This document shows, one piece after another, positions 21,970-34,485 of a DNA stretch of 64,000 nucleotides (positions are counted from its first letter, which is position 1; each line of letters begins with the position of its first letter). The DNA is from Gigaspora rosea (taxonomy: Eukaryota > Glomeromycota > Glomeromycetes > Diversisporales > Gigasporaceae). Below the pieces are notes generated by a model. It saw only the letters and a program-made list of their open reading frames with translations. It was not told the DNA's origin and did no database searches. Position numbers and translations under genes: made by a program. Where the stretch lies: contig QKWP01000053.1 in assembly GCA_003550325.1 (NCBI GenBank), forward strand, positions 428,501-492,500. The letters are read 5' to 3'.

Positions 21970-23859
21970 TTAATCTTCATTACAGTCAATAATACCCGCT
22001 TCATACCAAGTCTTTAAGCAGAGACTTGCGGAGGCATTTTCTTCAGACAACCTGTTACGTATTGGGTTGATTGTATTTTTTGCTTTCGAAAACATTTCTT
22101 CGCTCGGTATGCTTGTTGCTTGCATGACCAAATAGTCTCTTGCCATTCTCGAGAGCCCAGAATAACGTATATTGGCAGATCGTGTTTTCCAGAATTCCAA
22201 GAGGTTACAATTTTCTTCAACGGCCATAAGGTATTCATCAAGAACATTTGAAGTAGTGTTTAAACTTTCATTATGATATTTTCTAAAGTAATTTCTTGGA
22301 GAATCATTAGTATCTTCAGTAATAGATGAGCCAGGTTCTTTATATTGCTCATAAATACTATACAGTAGCTCATGCACAATTATTGCCGTTTCACTATCGA
22401 ATGAAGATAATTTCATGTTTGGGTCTAATGCAACTGACACACTACAACAAGTTTGAAGAACAGTCCAGTAATCGTTAAGTTTTTTATACATTCGTTGTGC
22501 AATTTGATTATTTATTTGAATTTCACTATCCAATGCATCGTGTAAAATATTTAAAATTGTAGGAAATATCATGTGTAAATCCCCCATCGTTGGACGAGTT
22601 GATGACGATAAAATTAGTGTTGCTCTTGCCATAGGCTTGAGTAACAAAACAATGGCCTAAAAATAACAAATAAGTCAATTAATTTTATTATATCATATTT
22701 GAAAATGTGCTAACAAAAATACTAACCTCAATTTCATGCCATTTAGTTTTACTTAGATACCGCTCTCTTAAAGCAGGGTTATCTTCAGTTATTTGACGAA
22801 TTCGGAACATCTTTTCAATCATATTATATATGCTGTTCCATCTTGTCGATATGTCCAAGTCAGGTACGAGAAAAGGCCTTTTGTTTGCTTGAAAACCCTT
22901 TTTAAGATCTTCAAACAATGGTTGGGATTTGCGTATGTAACTTACAAAGTTTCGCAACTTCACGATTGAATTGACTACAACTTTCATACCCTCAGAAACT
23001 GCAAGATTCAACATATGAGCTGCACAACGGACATGTTCAAAGTCATTGTTACCATGTTTATAACGAAGCTTTTCGCGGAATAAACGTCCAAATACCTCCA
23101 TATTAGATGCATTGTCGGTGGTTGCAGAAACAATTCGAGAGCCTATGTTATAAAACGAAATTGCCTCCAAGATTTTTTCATTTATATAGTTACTGGTATG
23201 TCGTTCGTGAAGTGGTATCATATCTAATAAAATTCGTTTCATAGTCCAGGTTTCGTCGATCCAATGAAGAGTAATTGCAAGAAATCCAAGGTTGGTGCAA
23301 GAGGTCCAAGCATCGTTGTAATCGCAAATTTTTGCTGATTTGTGTTAAAAAAGTCTTGAAGTTCATTTTGCTCATCATTATATAGATTTAAAATGCTTCA
23401 TGAAATATATTGTCTTGATGGAAGAAAATATCGTGGGGTTAATTGATTAATTAATTGTTGAAAATCATTATTTTCAACAAGAGAAAAAGCCTGCTGGTCT
23501 GTGATAATCCATTTTAGAAGATACTGATTGATTTGTAAGATCTTATCAGCACTATAAGGTTCAACATTTGCCTTAACGGCTACCATAATTTCATTTCACT
23601 TCTCTAAATGGTTATTTTTAAAATGGGATTTAATAGTAGAGAGACCCATTTCCAATGAATAGGCTTTATTGCAAAGGTTGCAATGTCGTTTATTACTGAC
23701 TTCAGTAAGTTCGTTCCAGAAAGGGTCTTTTTTTACTCGCTTTGGAGGATGGTTTGTTACTATAAGCATTCCAGGTTCAAGTGCATTTTGAGATATTGAA
23801 CCTGAAAAGGTAGGTTCGATTGAATAGATAAGCTCTTCAAATGTATTGTCTTCGTCCAT
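21970..23859 (-). pseudogene. hAT transposase, BED finger to dimerisation domain
   Basis: Residues from MDEDNTFEELIY lead to a BED-type zinc finger CNLCNKAYSLEMGLSTIKSH with a second H four residues on. The RNase-H-like core shows DAWTSCTNLGFLAITLHWID, then TTDNASNM. The C-terminus has the hAT dimerisation signature IPSEEMFSKAKN and IRNRLSEE. A 70-bp intron (GTTAGT...TTTAG, 22,657-22,726) joins WHEIE to AIVLLLKP. Two in-frame TGA codons occur (near 23,596 and at 23,398-23,400), and one missing base at about 23,314 shifts the frame just before DAWTS. Both TGAs could derive from CGA by CpG deamination (inference). The cut-and-paste enzyme acts on the element's own TIRs. Confidence 0.9.
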
Positions 23860-23989
23860 CGAATAGTGAAATTCAAGTAAAAAAAAATATGTAAAAAAAA
23901 AAGAAATCGCATATTTATATTATTTATTAAAAAAAAAAATTAAAAATGACTAATTGTCGTCACATTAAATTAACTTTTAATTAAAAAAT

Positions 23990-24530
23990 TAAAGTCAAAG
24001 TAAATTGATTTTGTTCGTTATAAGATAGAAATTTTTTATTCGTCATATCATGCCACATTAAATTAAAAAAAAGTCAAAGAAAATTGGCTTTTGTTCGTTA
24101 TAAGATAGTAATTTTTTATTCGTCATTTCACGCCATATTAAATTAAAAAAAAAAAGTCAAAGAAAATTGATTTTTGTTTGTTATAAAATAGAATTTTATA
24201 TTCGTCATATCACGCTACATTAAATTAAAAAAAAAAAGAGTCAAAGAAAATTAATTTTTGTTCGTCATAAGATTGTAATTTTTTATTCCGTCATATTTAA
24301 TTAAAAAAAAAAAGTCAAAGAAAAATTGATTTTTGTTCGTTCATTATAAGATAGTAATTTTTTATTCGTCATATTTAATTAAAAAAAAAAAGAGTCAAAG
24401 AAAATGATTTTTGTTCATCATAAGATAGTAATTTTTTGTTCAACATATCATACCACATTAAATTAAAAAAAAAAGTCAAAGAAATTTGATTTTTTCGTCA
24501 TGAGTTAGTAATTATTTATTCGTCATAACG
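23990..24530. repeat. ~60-75-bp tandem repeat inside the hAT transposon
   Basis: About eight imperfect units, each with AAAGTCAAAGAAAATTGATT, TTGTTCGT, ATAAGATAGTAATTTTTTAT and TCGTCATA. It lies between the transposase start and the right TIR, where hAT transposases bind subterminal repeats. Such a binding role is inferred, as is any promoter role. Confidence 0.8.
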
Positions 24531-24691
24531 ATAGTCTAAATTAATATTGCTCAACCGATCTATCAAACTCGTTTGGAGCATGATTTAATAATAAAAATCA
24601 TGTGACCGCAAAAACTCGAGTTCCATTGGGTTCGGTTCCAAGCAGGGTCAAACTGATTTTCGGCAAGCAGGATAACATTTCTATTTTTAAC

Positions 24692-25400
24692 CGTGTAGAA
24701 AATGGTTCATGATCTCATGGGCTATAATTATTTTAATTCGGCTGAATTAAACGGTTAATATTATTTAATATTTAAACGATAAGAAAAATTTTAGGCGGCT
24801 CCATTTTTATGTTCATAATATTTATAATATTTATATTACTGTAAATAATAATTTTTTACTCCTTGACTATATTTTTAATAATAATTCTTTTGAAGAATCA
24901 ATATGAAATTGTGTAGCAGAGAAGTATTTGTAAATTTGTTAAAGGAAAGAAACCAAGCTAAATATCATAAGACAAAAATTAGTCATCAAATATTTTAGAT
25001 CCAATTTTTTGAATATTAATAACAATTGGAAGCTAAAGTTTTGACAAATAACTAGTGGAGACTAACTTTTTATTTTTTTGGTCACATTTGCAATGATAGT
25101 AGGATAAAAAATGTTCAAGCACTGTTTGTGAATATTTCAATTAATCAATCACTAAGCAACCATAAGAATGGTAAAAAAATGGTTTAAATGTTTTTAACCT
25201 TTTTTTTTTTTTATTCTGTTTAAAACTTGTCTTACATCTGTTGCGCTGAAAACTGAAAATATTACCGGTAGTTAATTTTATTTATCAATTGAAAAAACTT
25301 TTTCAAAAAAACATTACAATATTTATTAAATATTGCAAATCTAATACTACAATTTTTCAGTTCGACTCATCAACCCGTAGATTTTTTCATCTTTTGGCAC
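24692..25400. other. Block A distal flank, duplicated at 49,980-50,555
   Basis: Non-coding AT-rich sequence matching block B in order (for example GAAGAATCAATATGAAATTG and GACAAATAACTAGTGGAGAC). The match ends near 25,345, where block B passes into block C2. A 24-base word, CTATAATTATTTTAATTCGG and the 4 bases before it, is present here and absent in block B. Confidence 0.75.
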
Positions 25401-25479
25401 TCTCTCCAGTTACCAACTGGTTAATTCGTCATTCGTTACCATCCTGTAGATCAGAGTAATGAATGGTGCCATAATTCAA

Positions 25480-25740
25480 ACTGCAAGATGTAATAATGTA
25501 ATAATTATTTATTACAAATAGTAGTAATTGTAATAATATTTATTACATGTAATAAATCTTATTACATGTAATAAGTAATAATTATTATTACAAGTAATAA
25601 TTATTATTACAAGTAATATTATTTTTACAAGTAATAATTATTTTTACAAGTAATAATTATTATTACAAGTAATAAGTTTTATTATATAATTATTATTATT
25701 ATATTATATAATTATAATATAATAATAAACCAAGATAAAG
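25480..25740. repeat. TAATAATTATTATTACAAG microsatellite
   Basis: Tandem ATTATTACAAGTAATAATT-type units that are themselves palindromic, followed by pure TAT/ATT runs. No gene lies between here and 26,190. That stretch is AT-rich low complexity. Confidence 0.85.
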
Positions 25741-26189
25741 CTATAGTATTTATTTAAATATATAATATACTTTAACAGATATAAAAAATAATTTAATAAA
25801 TATAATTAATTTAAAATTATATTATATAAATAAAACAAGTAAAACTAATATATTATAATCAATAAGTTATTTTTTAAATTAAAATTAAAAATTTAAAGGA
25901 ATTAATTATATTTAATAAAATATATTATTATATAATAAAATATATTAATATATAGATACAAGTTTACTAAAATGCATCTATGGTGAACATTATAAGTACT
26001 ATTTCTCATGTACTAAGTAAATAGGATCGGGTACTCTAAATAAAATTGATCAGAATCTCTAAAAACCTTATAAAAACTGAAATTGGAACCTTATACATTA
26101 TAGTAAATATAACTTATCTTTATTCTAAAAATGCAACCTAACACTAATTTTATTAGTAAAAATTATATATGATATTCAACACTATAGAC

Positions 26190-26400
26190 GCATTTTATAA
26201 TTATTGTATAGACAATATTATTACATATAATAAATAACATTATATATAATAATATTATTATATGTAATAATATTATTACATGTAATAATATTACTACATG
26301 TAATAATATTATTACATGAAATAATATTATTACATGTAGTAATATTATTACATGTAATAATATTATTATATATAATATTATTATTATATATATAAATATA
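26190..26400. repeat. TAATATTATTACATG microsatellite, copy 1
   Basis: Tandem AATATTATTACATGTAAT palindromic units. The first 170 bp or so are nearly identical to the sequence that starts right after the single N at 26,884, which suggests an assembly overlap or a duplicated repeat edge. Translated frames through it are artefacts of the repeat. Confidence 0.85.
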
Positions 26401-26617
26401 ATTGTAATATGGTCCGGTACAAAAATGTAGATACATGACATGCTTATAATAAAAAAAAAATTTTTGCAATTTAATGTATGCATTTAAATGCATTTTTTTA
26501 TTACTCAGGTTCACGGATTTATTTTAATATAAACTTTATTCAAAAAATTAATCGTTTACAAAAAATTTTATTAATCGTCGATTTTTTCGATTTCAAATTC
26601 ATCGCAATCGCTTTCAA

Positions 26618-26883
26618 CTAATATTCATCGTCATCTAAATTTTTGTATTTGATGGCCTTATCGAGTGACCTTTCCCAAAACCCAACAATAACATTGGAGG
26701 TAACTTTTTCTTGAAATGCACACAACAATTTATCCCTAATAGCTAGAAGATTTGGGTGGGGACCGGCTCTAGCAACTTCGCCTTTTACAACAGACCAAAT
26801 TCCTTCGATCGGTTGAAGTTTGCAGTGGTAGGGCGGAGTATAATGCAAATTATGACCGTACTTTTTTGCTATTTGAACACTTG
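26618..26883 (-). pseudogene. DDE (Tc1/mariner-like) transposase C-terminal fragment
   Basis: Reading leftward from the N at 26,884: VQIAKKYGHNL, HYTPPYHCKLQPIEGIWSVV, then KGEVARAGPHPNLLAIRDKL, ending in KYKNLDDDEY. HCKLQPIEGIWSVVK matches the final acidic-residue region of DDE-superfamily endonucleases (the E in PIE). The natural tail continues in another frame as LVESDCDEFEIEKIDD, so there is a frameshift near 26,620. The N-terminal two thirds are missing, cut by the assembly join. A more decayed relative is at 43,867-44,090. Confidence 0.8.
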
Positions 26884-26884
26884 N
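26884..26884. other. Single N: assembly join
   Basis: One N separates the DDE transposase fragment from a repeat that restarts the sequence seen at 26,191. The true distance between the two sides is unknown. Confidence 0.85.
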
Positions 26885-27220
26885 ATTTTATAATTATTGT
26901 ATAGACAATATTATTACATATAATAAATAACATTATATATAATAATATTATTATATGTAATAATATTATTACATGAAATAATATTATTACACGTAATAAT
27001 ATTATTACATGAAATAATATTATTACATGTAGTAATATTATTACATGTAATAATATTATTCATTATTACATGTAATAAATAATATTACATATAATAATAT
27101 TATATTATTACATGTAATAATATTATTACATTATTATATGTAATAAATATTATTACAATTAAGGTTTTAAAAAACCCATGTAATAATATATGTAATAAAT
27201 ATAATTGTAATAATTAGCTA
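26885..27220. repeat. TAATATTATTACATG microsatellite, copy 2
   Basis: Same palindromic TACATGTAATAATATTA units as at 26,190, starting with the same lead-in ATTTTATAATTATTGTATAG. Confidence 0.85.
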
Positions 27221-27719
27221 ATTATGGTGCCATACTTTAGATCAGGGTGTCAACTATTGTATTTAGTATCTATTTGTTCATGTGATTAGTTCGAAAGGAA
27301 CGATCGTCCTTTTTTTTTTGATCGGTTCAATCAACATTAATAAGGATCGTTGAAAACTTGAAAGATCGTTGATAGAAGCAATAATTAAATGGATAAGAAG
27401 GTGACCCCGTATATCCTTATTGTTGTGTACAGCCTCACGTTCTTGAGAATTTTCTTTAGAGAATAGCTAGAATATGTGAAAAAACTAAAAAAAATTAAAA
27501 ATGCCACAATAACTAAATCCCAACAAGGAGTGTATCCTTCGGCTTTCCATCGGCTCATCAACCCATTGATCCTTTCTTTATTTGTCATTTTCTATCGATT
27601 CCTTTGTGGATCATTTCTTTATTCGACAACCATCCTGATTATTTTGTCATTCGCCAACCCACAAATCCAGCACTGCCACATTCTTCTTGCATTTAACTAC
27701 GTATAGTCTTCATTTCTAG
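27221..27719. other. Spacer with no supported gene
   Basis: Frames of 67 and 76 codons overlap on opposite strands around 27,385-27,706, and neither shows a domain. ATCGTTGA-type words recur near 27,340-27,375. Confidence 0.4.
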
Positions 27720-30251
27720 CATTGATCATCTTCAACAAGATTTAACTAACCATAACTGTGTTACGAAGATAGTAAGATCTGTAACAGAATTTTTTACAGT
27801 ACTCACAATAAAAATCACAATAATTCCAAAAGAAATTAATACAACCTTAGCTGATACTGTGTGCTGCCAAAATAGCGAGTAAGTTATGTAACAGAGTTTT
27901 ATAACACCATACTTCATGATAGAAATCATGATAGTCTCTGATGCAAACTACATGTCATCAGAAAAGCAAGTTCTGTAGTGGCAGACTGTTTTACAGCAAC
28001 TCATGATAAAAATCACAATAATTCCAATATGAACTATCTAAATGTTAACCACATACTGTGTAAATCATCAGAATAGTGAGTAAGCTCTGTAACAATTTTT
28101 TATAGTAAAATTCGTAATAATTTTGATACAAACTAACTAACCTCATACTATGTGTCACCAGAAGTCTGTAGCAGAATTTTTTTACAATAAAAGTAATGAT
28201 AATTCTTTCGCCAACCTTAACATATTGTGTGTTACCAGAAAAGAGAGTAAATTCTGTAACAATATTTTTATAGTGACGAATGAAAGAAATAACTTAACCA
28301 TATACCATATGTCACTAAAATAGTGAGTAAGTTCTATACCAGAATTTTTTACAGCAGCTCATGAAGTAAATCATAATGATTCCAATGCAACTAATACAAC
28401 CTTAACCACATACAGTGTGTTATCAAAATAGTGAGTAAGTTCTGTAACAATAGAAATCATGGTAATTTTAGTGCAAACTAACTCAACTACATACTTTACA
28501 TTATTGGAATAACAAGTTCTATAACAGAATTTACATACAAATTATCTCAGCATTAACTACTTATTGTGAGTCACTGGAATAATGAGTAAAAAAAAGCATA
28601 ATAATTCTAATGCAAGCTAACTCAACCACATATTGTATTAATGGAATAGTGAGTAAGTTCTATATCAGAACATTTTATGTAACTAACTAAACCTTAATTA
28701 CATACTATGTGTCAATATAATAGTCTTGAATAGTGAGTAAGTTCAGTAACAATTTTTTACAGTAAATTATAATAGAAATTATAATAATTCTAATGCAAAC
28801 TAAACCAAATTTGTGTATGTTAAAAATTATGATAATTCATATACAAACTAACACTGCATTAACAATTTACTATGGTTATTATACCCATGCCTTCTAAAGT
28901 TGCTTTACCTTTGTTTTTGGCTTTCACTGGTGCTCTTACATCATTAAATTGAATTCTTTCAGGATACTTTATCCTATATAGATCTTCTCTTTTATCCTAT
29001 TACCTTTAACTTTTTATCCAATACCACTATAATAGTAAGTTCTACAACAATTTTTTATAGTAATTGCAATAGAATGCATAATAATTCCCAATGCAATCTA
29101 ACTTTACTAAAATAGTACAAAGTATTTTTTATAGTAACCTTCAATAGAAATTATAATAACCCTAATACTAACTCAATCTTAACCACATGCTGTATATTAT
29201 CTAAATAGTAAGTAATTTTTGTAGCAGAATATTTTAAAGTTAACACACAATAAAAAACATAATAATCCCAATACTAACTATTTCAACTTTAACTACATAC
29301 TGTATATTATTAAATAACAAGTAAGTTCTAAAACAGAATTTTTTACAGTAACTTATGATAGAAATTAAGTCACAACTGCGTGTTACTAGAATGACAAGTA
29401 AGTTTTGTAGCAGGATTTTTATGATGATTTACAATAAAATCATATACAAACTATAACTCAATATTGACCTTATATTGTATTTCACTAAAATAGCAAATAA
29501 GGCTGCACCAGAATTTTTTATAGTAACTCATTTAAAATCATGATAATTCAAATTCTAACTAACGTAGTCTTAATTATATACTGTAATACTACTGTAATAG
29601 TAAATAGTTCAATATTAGAACATTTTGTAGTAACTTACAAAATAATAATTTTAATATAAAACTAAAAAATTATTTGTGTTATTGGAATAGCAACTAAGTT
29701 CAGTAATATAATTGTTATAGTAACTTATAATAAAAATTATGATAATTCTAATATAATCTTAGCTATAACTATGTTCTATAACAAAATTTTACAGTTGCTT
29801 ATAATAAAAAATATAATAACTCAATCTTAATCACATTTTGTGAGTGATAGGATAGTGAGTAAGTTTTTTTTTTACAGTAACTCACATTACAAATTATTTT
29901 ACATACTGTATTACAAGAGTAGTAAATAAGTTCAATAATAAAATTTTTTTTGTTTCTTATAAAATAAAATTTTAAAAATGATCTGACCAGTCTATAAAAT
30001 TTTATAAAATTTTTTAAAAAATTTTTTTGAAATCCACCTGACTATTAGAACATATAAAAATTTTTTCAAAAAATTTCTAAAATATGACCAAGCCAAGTTA
30101 TAAGAAACAATTAGTTAAAATTGTATAGCCTAATATGTACTAAATCAACCTAACTATATACTATGTTTCTGAAATAGTAAGTTCTATAACTAAATTTTAA
30201 CATCAACCCATAATAGAATTTCTTATAAACAAATCCCATACTGTAATTTAG
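27720..30251 (+). repeat. ~100-bp tandem array, subfamily 1, left part
   Basis: About 25 degenerate units. A typical unit runs GTAAGTTCTGTAACAGAATT, TTTTACAGTAACTCA, TAGAAATCATAATAATTCCA, ATGCAAACTAACTCAACCTT, AACCACATACTGTGT and ATCACCAGAATAGCGA, then the next GTAAGTT. It carries a GTAAGT donor-like, CTAAC branch-like and TAG acceptor-like word in order, like the array at 56,460-64,000, to which it is clearly related but diverged. There are no genes within. Confidence 0.85.
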
Positions 30252-30271
30252 TGAAATAGCATGTAGGCAGG

Positions 30272-30415
30272 GGAAGTGAAACGAAAATCGACTATATTTG
30301 GGTCTCAAAGAGCTGGAATAATAGCATTTTCTCATGTAAAGTATATGATGCAGACCAAATAACAGCAAGTAATCACAAAATTATATCAGGAAAGATTGAA
30401 ACAGGAATGCATGAG
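30272..30415 (+). pseudogene. LINE endonuclease domain, C-terminal end
   Basis: GSETKIDYIWVSKSWNNSIF then CKVYDADQITASNHKIISGK matches the end of APE-type endonuclease: the IDYIW strand and the SDH motif, here SNH (D to N). The rest of the domain is absent, so target nicking by this copy is impossible. Confidence 0.8.
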
Positions 30416-32657
30416 AAAAAATACCTTTGCAAAACTACGGAGAAAAGATAGAGAAACATTAAGTATAGATAGTGACAAAGTGACTGAAGAAGATTGGAAT
30501 GCATACAAAGGTAGATTAGAAAAAGAGGTTGCTAAAATTAAAGACGACTGCATTAATAAAAATATAGATGAAATATGGGAAAGAATATTGAATTGTATTA
30601 GAAGAGCGGCAGGAGAAACTCTGCCTAAAAAGAAAAGAGCACCAGAGCTACAAGAGCTACAAGTCGAGGATGGAAATTTGAGAATGCTAAAGAAAGATAT
30701 AAGAAGGATAGCAAAGTGGAGTTCTAAGATAAAGAAGTTCAAGTTTCAAGAAACAGAAGATTCAGAATTAGATTGGTTTATTCTAGAAGAAGGAGCTAAA
30801 GGTCTATTAGAAGATCTATAAAGCAAACACAGCGAAGCACATATAGAAGGAGAAACGGTATCGTATCAAAATTTGGAAAGCATTAAAAAAGATCTAGAAA
30901 TTTGGTGGAAGCTCCTCTTCAAGACATGGCAAATGGAAAAGAAGAAAATAGAAGAAAAACTGATTCAAGAAAATATCGAAAGAAGGTATGCGATGGTAAT
31001 AAGCGACCAAAAGAGAATGATTAACAGTTTGTTAGAATGACCATACAAAAAATTAAGAATAGACAGAGTGGTAGTTGAAACGGACAATGGTGAGGAGGAT
31101 TTAATACATGAGTCACAAGAGGTATTGAAAACAGTGAAAAGTCACTTTGAAAGTCAGTTCTGAAAGCAAAAAGTACATGTAAATAATCTGTCTGATTTCT
31201 GGAAAAAAGAGTATGAGCCAATTAAAGAAATAGAAGAGGATTGGTACAAGGAGTTGCTGAAAACGGTAGAAGTGAAAGAGTGGAATATCGCATTAGGCCA
31301 AACCAAAAATAATTCAGCACCAGGAATAACAGGAATTTCATATCCTCTTTTGAGAAATATTGGAGAATTGGCAAAAACCCTCTTCGTTAACTTTTCAACA
31401 GAATGTATAAAAAGCAGTAAAATTCCAAAAAAATGGAAATTAGGTCTACTGTACCCAATACCAAAGCAAGAAGAATGGGTGTATAAGCTAAACAAAGTGC
31501 AACCTATTTTGCTCCTAGAAACCTTTAGGAAAACTGTTGTACGTATTGTAAACAATAGGTTAAGCAAAGTCCTAAAAAAAAGAGACATTCTGAAAGAAAG
31601 AAATTTTGCAGGACTGCCTGAAGAGGGTACGGCAGCACCAGTACACCTGTTGAACTGCATTTTAGAAGACGCAAAAGAGAAAAAAAAAGAATTATGGCTA
31701 TTCTTCCAAGATATGATAAAGGCTTTCGATTCGGTCAACCTAGAAATGTTAGATATAGCTCTACGACGTCTAAAGATTCCAGAAATAACAAGAAGCTTCA
31801 TAATCAAATTATATAAAAAAAGGAAAATGGAAGTTCTGATGAGTTGTGGTATAACAGAAAAGTTTGAAGCACAGGATGGTATAGACCAGATGGAGGTCAT
31901 TTTACCCCTAGTCTGGGGAATTTTCTATGATCCTCTGCTGATAGCGATCAAGAAAAAAGAAAAATTAGGGTATGAACTACAAGTTGATTGGCCAATAGAT
32001 CTGAGCCTAAATAAAGTATAAAGGCTGAGTATGAAAATAGAGGTAATCGCATACACAGACAACACAACGTATGTAGCTAATTTAAGGGAAGAGTTAGAAA
32101 GTATCATAGAAATCGTAGAACAGTTTTATAAAATAAATGACATTGAAATAAATAGCCAGAAATCAGAACTAGTGGTCATCAACAAAGACAAAAAGGAGAA
32201 GAATTATGTAGAAATGAAGCAAAAGAGAGAAAAGGTGGTAATGAAAAAAGCAGATGAAGCAACAAGGTTTTTAGGAATCTGGATATCGTCCAAAGCAGAA
32301 AAATGAGCAGCTTTGAACTTGGTTAGAAGAGAAGTAGATTCAGTAGTTAAATCACTAAGGAGGAAGAAAGTATCTCTTGCATACATGGTATATATAAATA
32401 ATAGGGTTCTACTACTGAGAATAGAGTATAGAATGCAACATCATATATTACCACAAGATTTGTGTGACAGGTTACAAAGTCCAATGTTCAAGCTAACAAA
32501 AAACAAAGTCAACATGGCAAGCACACTTGCAAATGTGGTTCTAATGCACAAAAATATAGTGGGGTTAAAATTAATCTGGCAGAACAAGCTAGCGCATCAT
32601 GCAACAGAGCTAATAGCACGGCTAAATAACTACAAAGAGGTGGGAGATGCGACTTGA
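30396..32657 (+). pseudogene. LINE reverse transcriptase, broken
   Basis: A single frame from MKQECMRKNTF through the RT core. The core shows KNNSAPGITGISYPLLRNIG (fingers), PIPKQEE, the FQDMIKAFDSVN block with the first catalytic D, and AYTDNT, where YADD is expected. The second catalytic pair is therefore mutated (ADD to TDN). In-frame stops are at 30,819, 31,038, 31,161, 32,019, 32,304 and 32,655, at least four of them TGA. The A-to-T and D-to-N changes fit G-to-A mutation, and TGA fits CGA decay (inference). The enzyme copied LINE RNA at nicked chromosomal targets. Confidence 0.88.
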
Positions 32658-33532
32658 CTGAGAATTTGGCAGGCACAATTGGACTGCAAAAGCTCAAAGT
32701 ATATTCTGGTCCTAAATAGTGCGTGAATAAACAAAGTACAATTAAAATACAATTTAAATTACAGAATAGTGCAAGAGGCAAGTAGGCTTGACATAAATAT
32801 AAAGGCTGAAGAAATGAAAAAAGCTTTTGCTTTGTTTAGCACAGGAAACAAAATATTAGATCTATTAGAGAAAAGGGATGCAGAGAGTTACTGCAGGGAG
32901 AAAAATTGAACATTTTCATGCTTGAACAAATAATATGTGGTCAAGAAAAACAACTCTTAACCTGGGGTCAGATAAAATGAATTAGAGCATTAATCTAGTA
33001 GGGAAAAGACCAAAATCGTTCAAAACTCTCGAGCAAAAAGTTTTGGATACCGAAGACCACAGAGTACTTAAGCAAGAATTCTGGGCACATCCAACAAAGA
33101 GTTTTGGTATAAAGGTGCGACTAGAGGAAGTTAGTCAGGATCGTAGAATAAAGAAATGGGTAGCACTTAAAAGTAAAGGCGGTCGAGTGAATATAGGAAA
33201 AATCCAAGACAAGAAAAGTGCAAAGATATACGAAATAGAGCACTGGACAGAAAAACAAGGCTCACAAGAAAAAGGTGTAATTATAGAAAGATGTACGGGA
33301 TGTAGTAGAGGTAGAAAACCCTAGGGAAAAATATTGGAAATTAGAGATACCGAAGTGTACTTTGGTATTTAAAGACAAAGATTCAGCAGACGATGAAATG
33401 AACCAAGAAATGGTTTGCAACCCTATAAGGATACAAAGAATAGAAGAAGAAATAATCGAGGGTAGCATAGAAGGAAAAGAAGTAAAAAAGAAGCTTAAAG
33501 AAAAAGTGGAAATTCTAAAGGATGTTAAATAA

Positions 33533-33973
33533 GTAACTTTCTTTACAGACGGCTCTTGGATTAACCCAAAAGGTGACCAGAAAAAGGCTAAAATGGAAGG
33601 AGGATGGATAGCAATAGGAAACAACGCAAAGAAGGATGAAACAAAAGCGGACTTCTTTTGTAGCTTCACAAACTGGCCCTCTGCAACAAGAGCTGAACTA
33701 GGGGCTATAGAATCGGCTCTATTAGCTGCACCAGAAAATGCGAAGGTTACTGTAGTAACAGATAGTGCAGCAGCCATCCAAGCAATAAAAAAAAGCAGTG
33801 ACGTGAACAAATTAAGAGAATGCTTTAAGGTCAAGAACAGAAACATGCTGCTAAATATTCAGAAGATTAAAAGCTTGAAGAACTTGGAATTGCGGCTCAA
33901 GAAAGTAAAGGGACATAGTAATATCTTAGAGAATGACACAGCAGACGGCTTAGCAAAGAAGGGAGCTAGATAA
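33533..33973 (+). pseudogene. LINE RNase H domain
   Basis: VTFFTDGSW gives the first catalytic D. SATRAELGAIESAL gives the E, VVTDSAAAIQAI the second D, and VKGHSNILENDTADGLAKKG the H and final D. All key residues survive although the domain lies in a different frame from the RT and follows a stop at about 33,530. It would remove the RNA strand during reverse transcription. Between 32,658 and 33,532 the linker is visible only in pieces (for example 33,043-33,324). Confidence 0.88.
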
Positions 33974-34113
33974 GGTTCAATGTTAGAGTTTAAAGATCCA
34001 TGGGGAAGGTTTACAAAAGCAATACTTAGGTGGAAAAATTTAATAATAAATAATAAGGTTAGATGTAGTGTAAATAGAATAGCTTTAGCAAAGTAGATAT
34101 AGAATGGGCAAAC

Positions 34114-34485
34114 TTGAGAAGCAGTAAGCGTTGGATAGAAAAAGAGGAGAGAAAAAATAAAATAGTTTGGAAAGAAATGTGGAAAGACATAGGGAATTTT
34201 AAGGAGGGTAATTGTACAAATAAAGGAAAAAATAGAAATTGGATATTTCGGGTCAAGTGTCTAAATGAAGCCTTACCAACTATGGATAAACTCAACAAAA
34301 GGAACCCAGACCTGTATGAATCTAGCATACGTATTGCATGTGGAGCTGAGGAAGAAACTCAAGATCATCTAGCGACCTGTCAAGAGTATCAAACATCTTG
34401 GAATGGAGCAGAAGAAGAAGTTAGTGAGGCAATACGAAAAAGGCCTTCGACAATACGACGATACAAACAATTTAGAAGAAGTTAG
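34114..34485 (+). pseudogene. LINE C-terminal domain with CCHC-like motif
   Basis: FRVKCLNEALPTMDKLNKRN is followed by IACGAEEETQDHLATC, a C-x-x-x-x-x-x-x-x-H-x-x-x-C pattern typical of the extreme C-terminus of RNase H-bearing LINEs. The frame differs again from the RNase H frame. About 700 bp of basic, K/R-rich sequence and the 3' UTR follow to the poly(A). Confidence 0.7.

Larger units (their letters stand above)
20903..24683 (-). mobile_element. 3.8-kb hAT transposon with transposase gene
   Basis: The left end TAGGGATGTTATCCTGCT and right end AGCAGGATAACATTTCTA are near-exact inverses. A perfect 8-bp TTTTTAAC duplication flanks it (20,895-20,902 and 24,684-24,691). Block B lacks the insertion, which confirms both borders. 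A subterminal palindrome around AACCGGTT lies at 20,921-20,954. The transposase occupies 21,970-23,859 on the minus strand. A MITE is nested at 21,268-21,924 and a tandem repeat fills 23,990-24,530. Its gene is broken in a few places, so it is probably not autonomous now. Confidence 0.92.

Noticed and set aside
26163-26514. ITCNNI- and HVIILL-repeating frames
   Set aside because: Translations of a palindromic microsatellite.
33262-33846. 194-codon minus-strand frame
   Set aside because: Antisense of the LINE linker and RNase H region. The plus strand has the conserved motifs.
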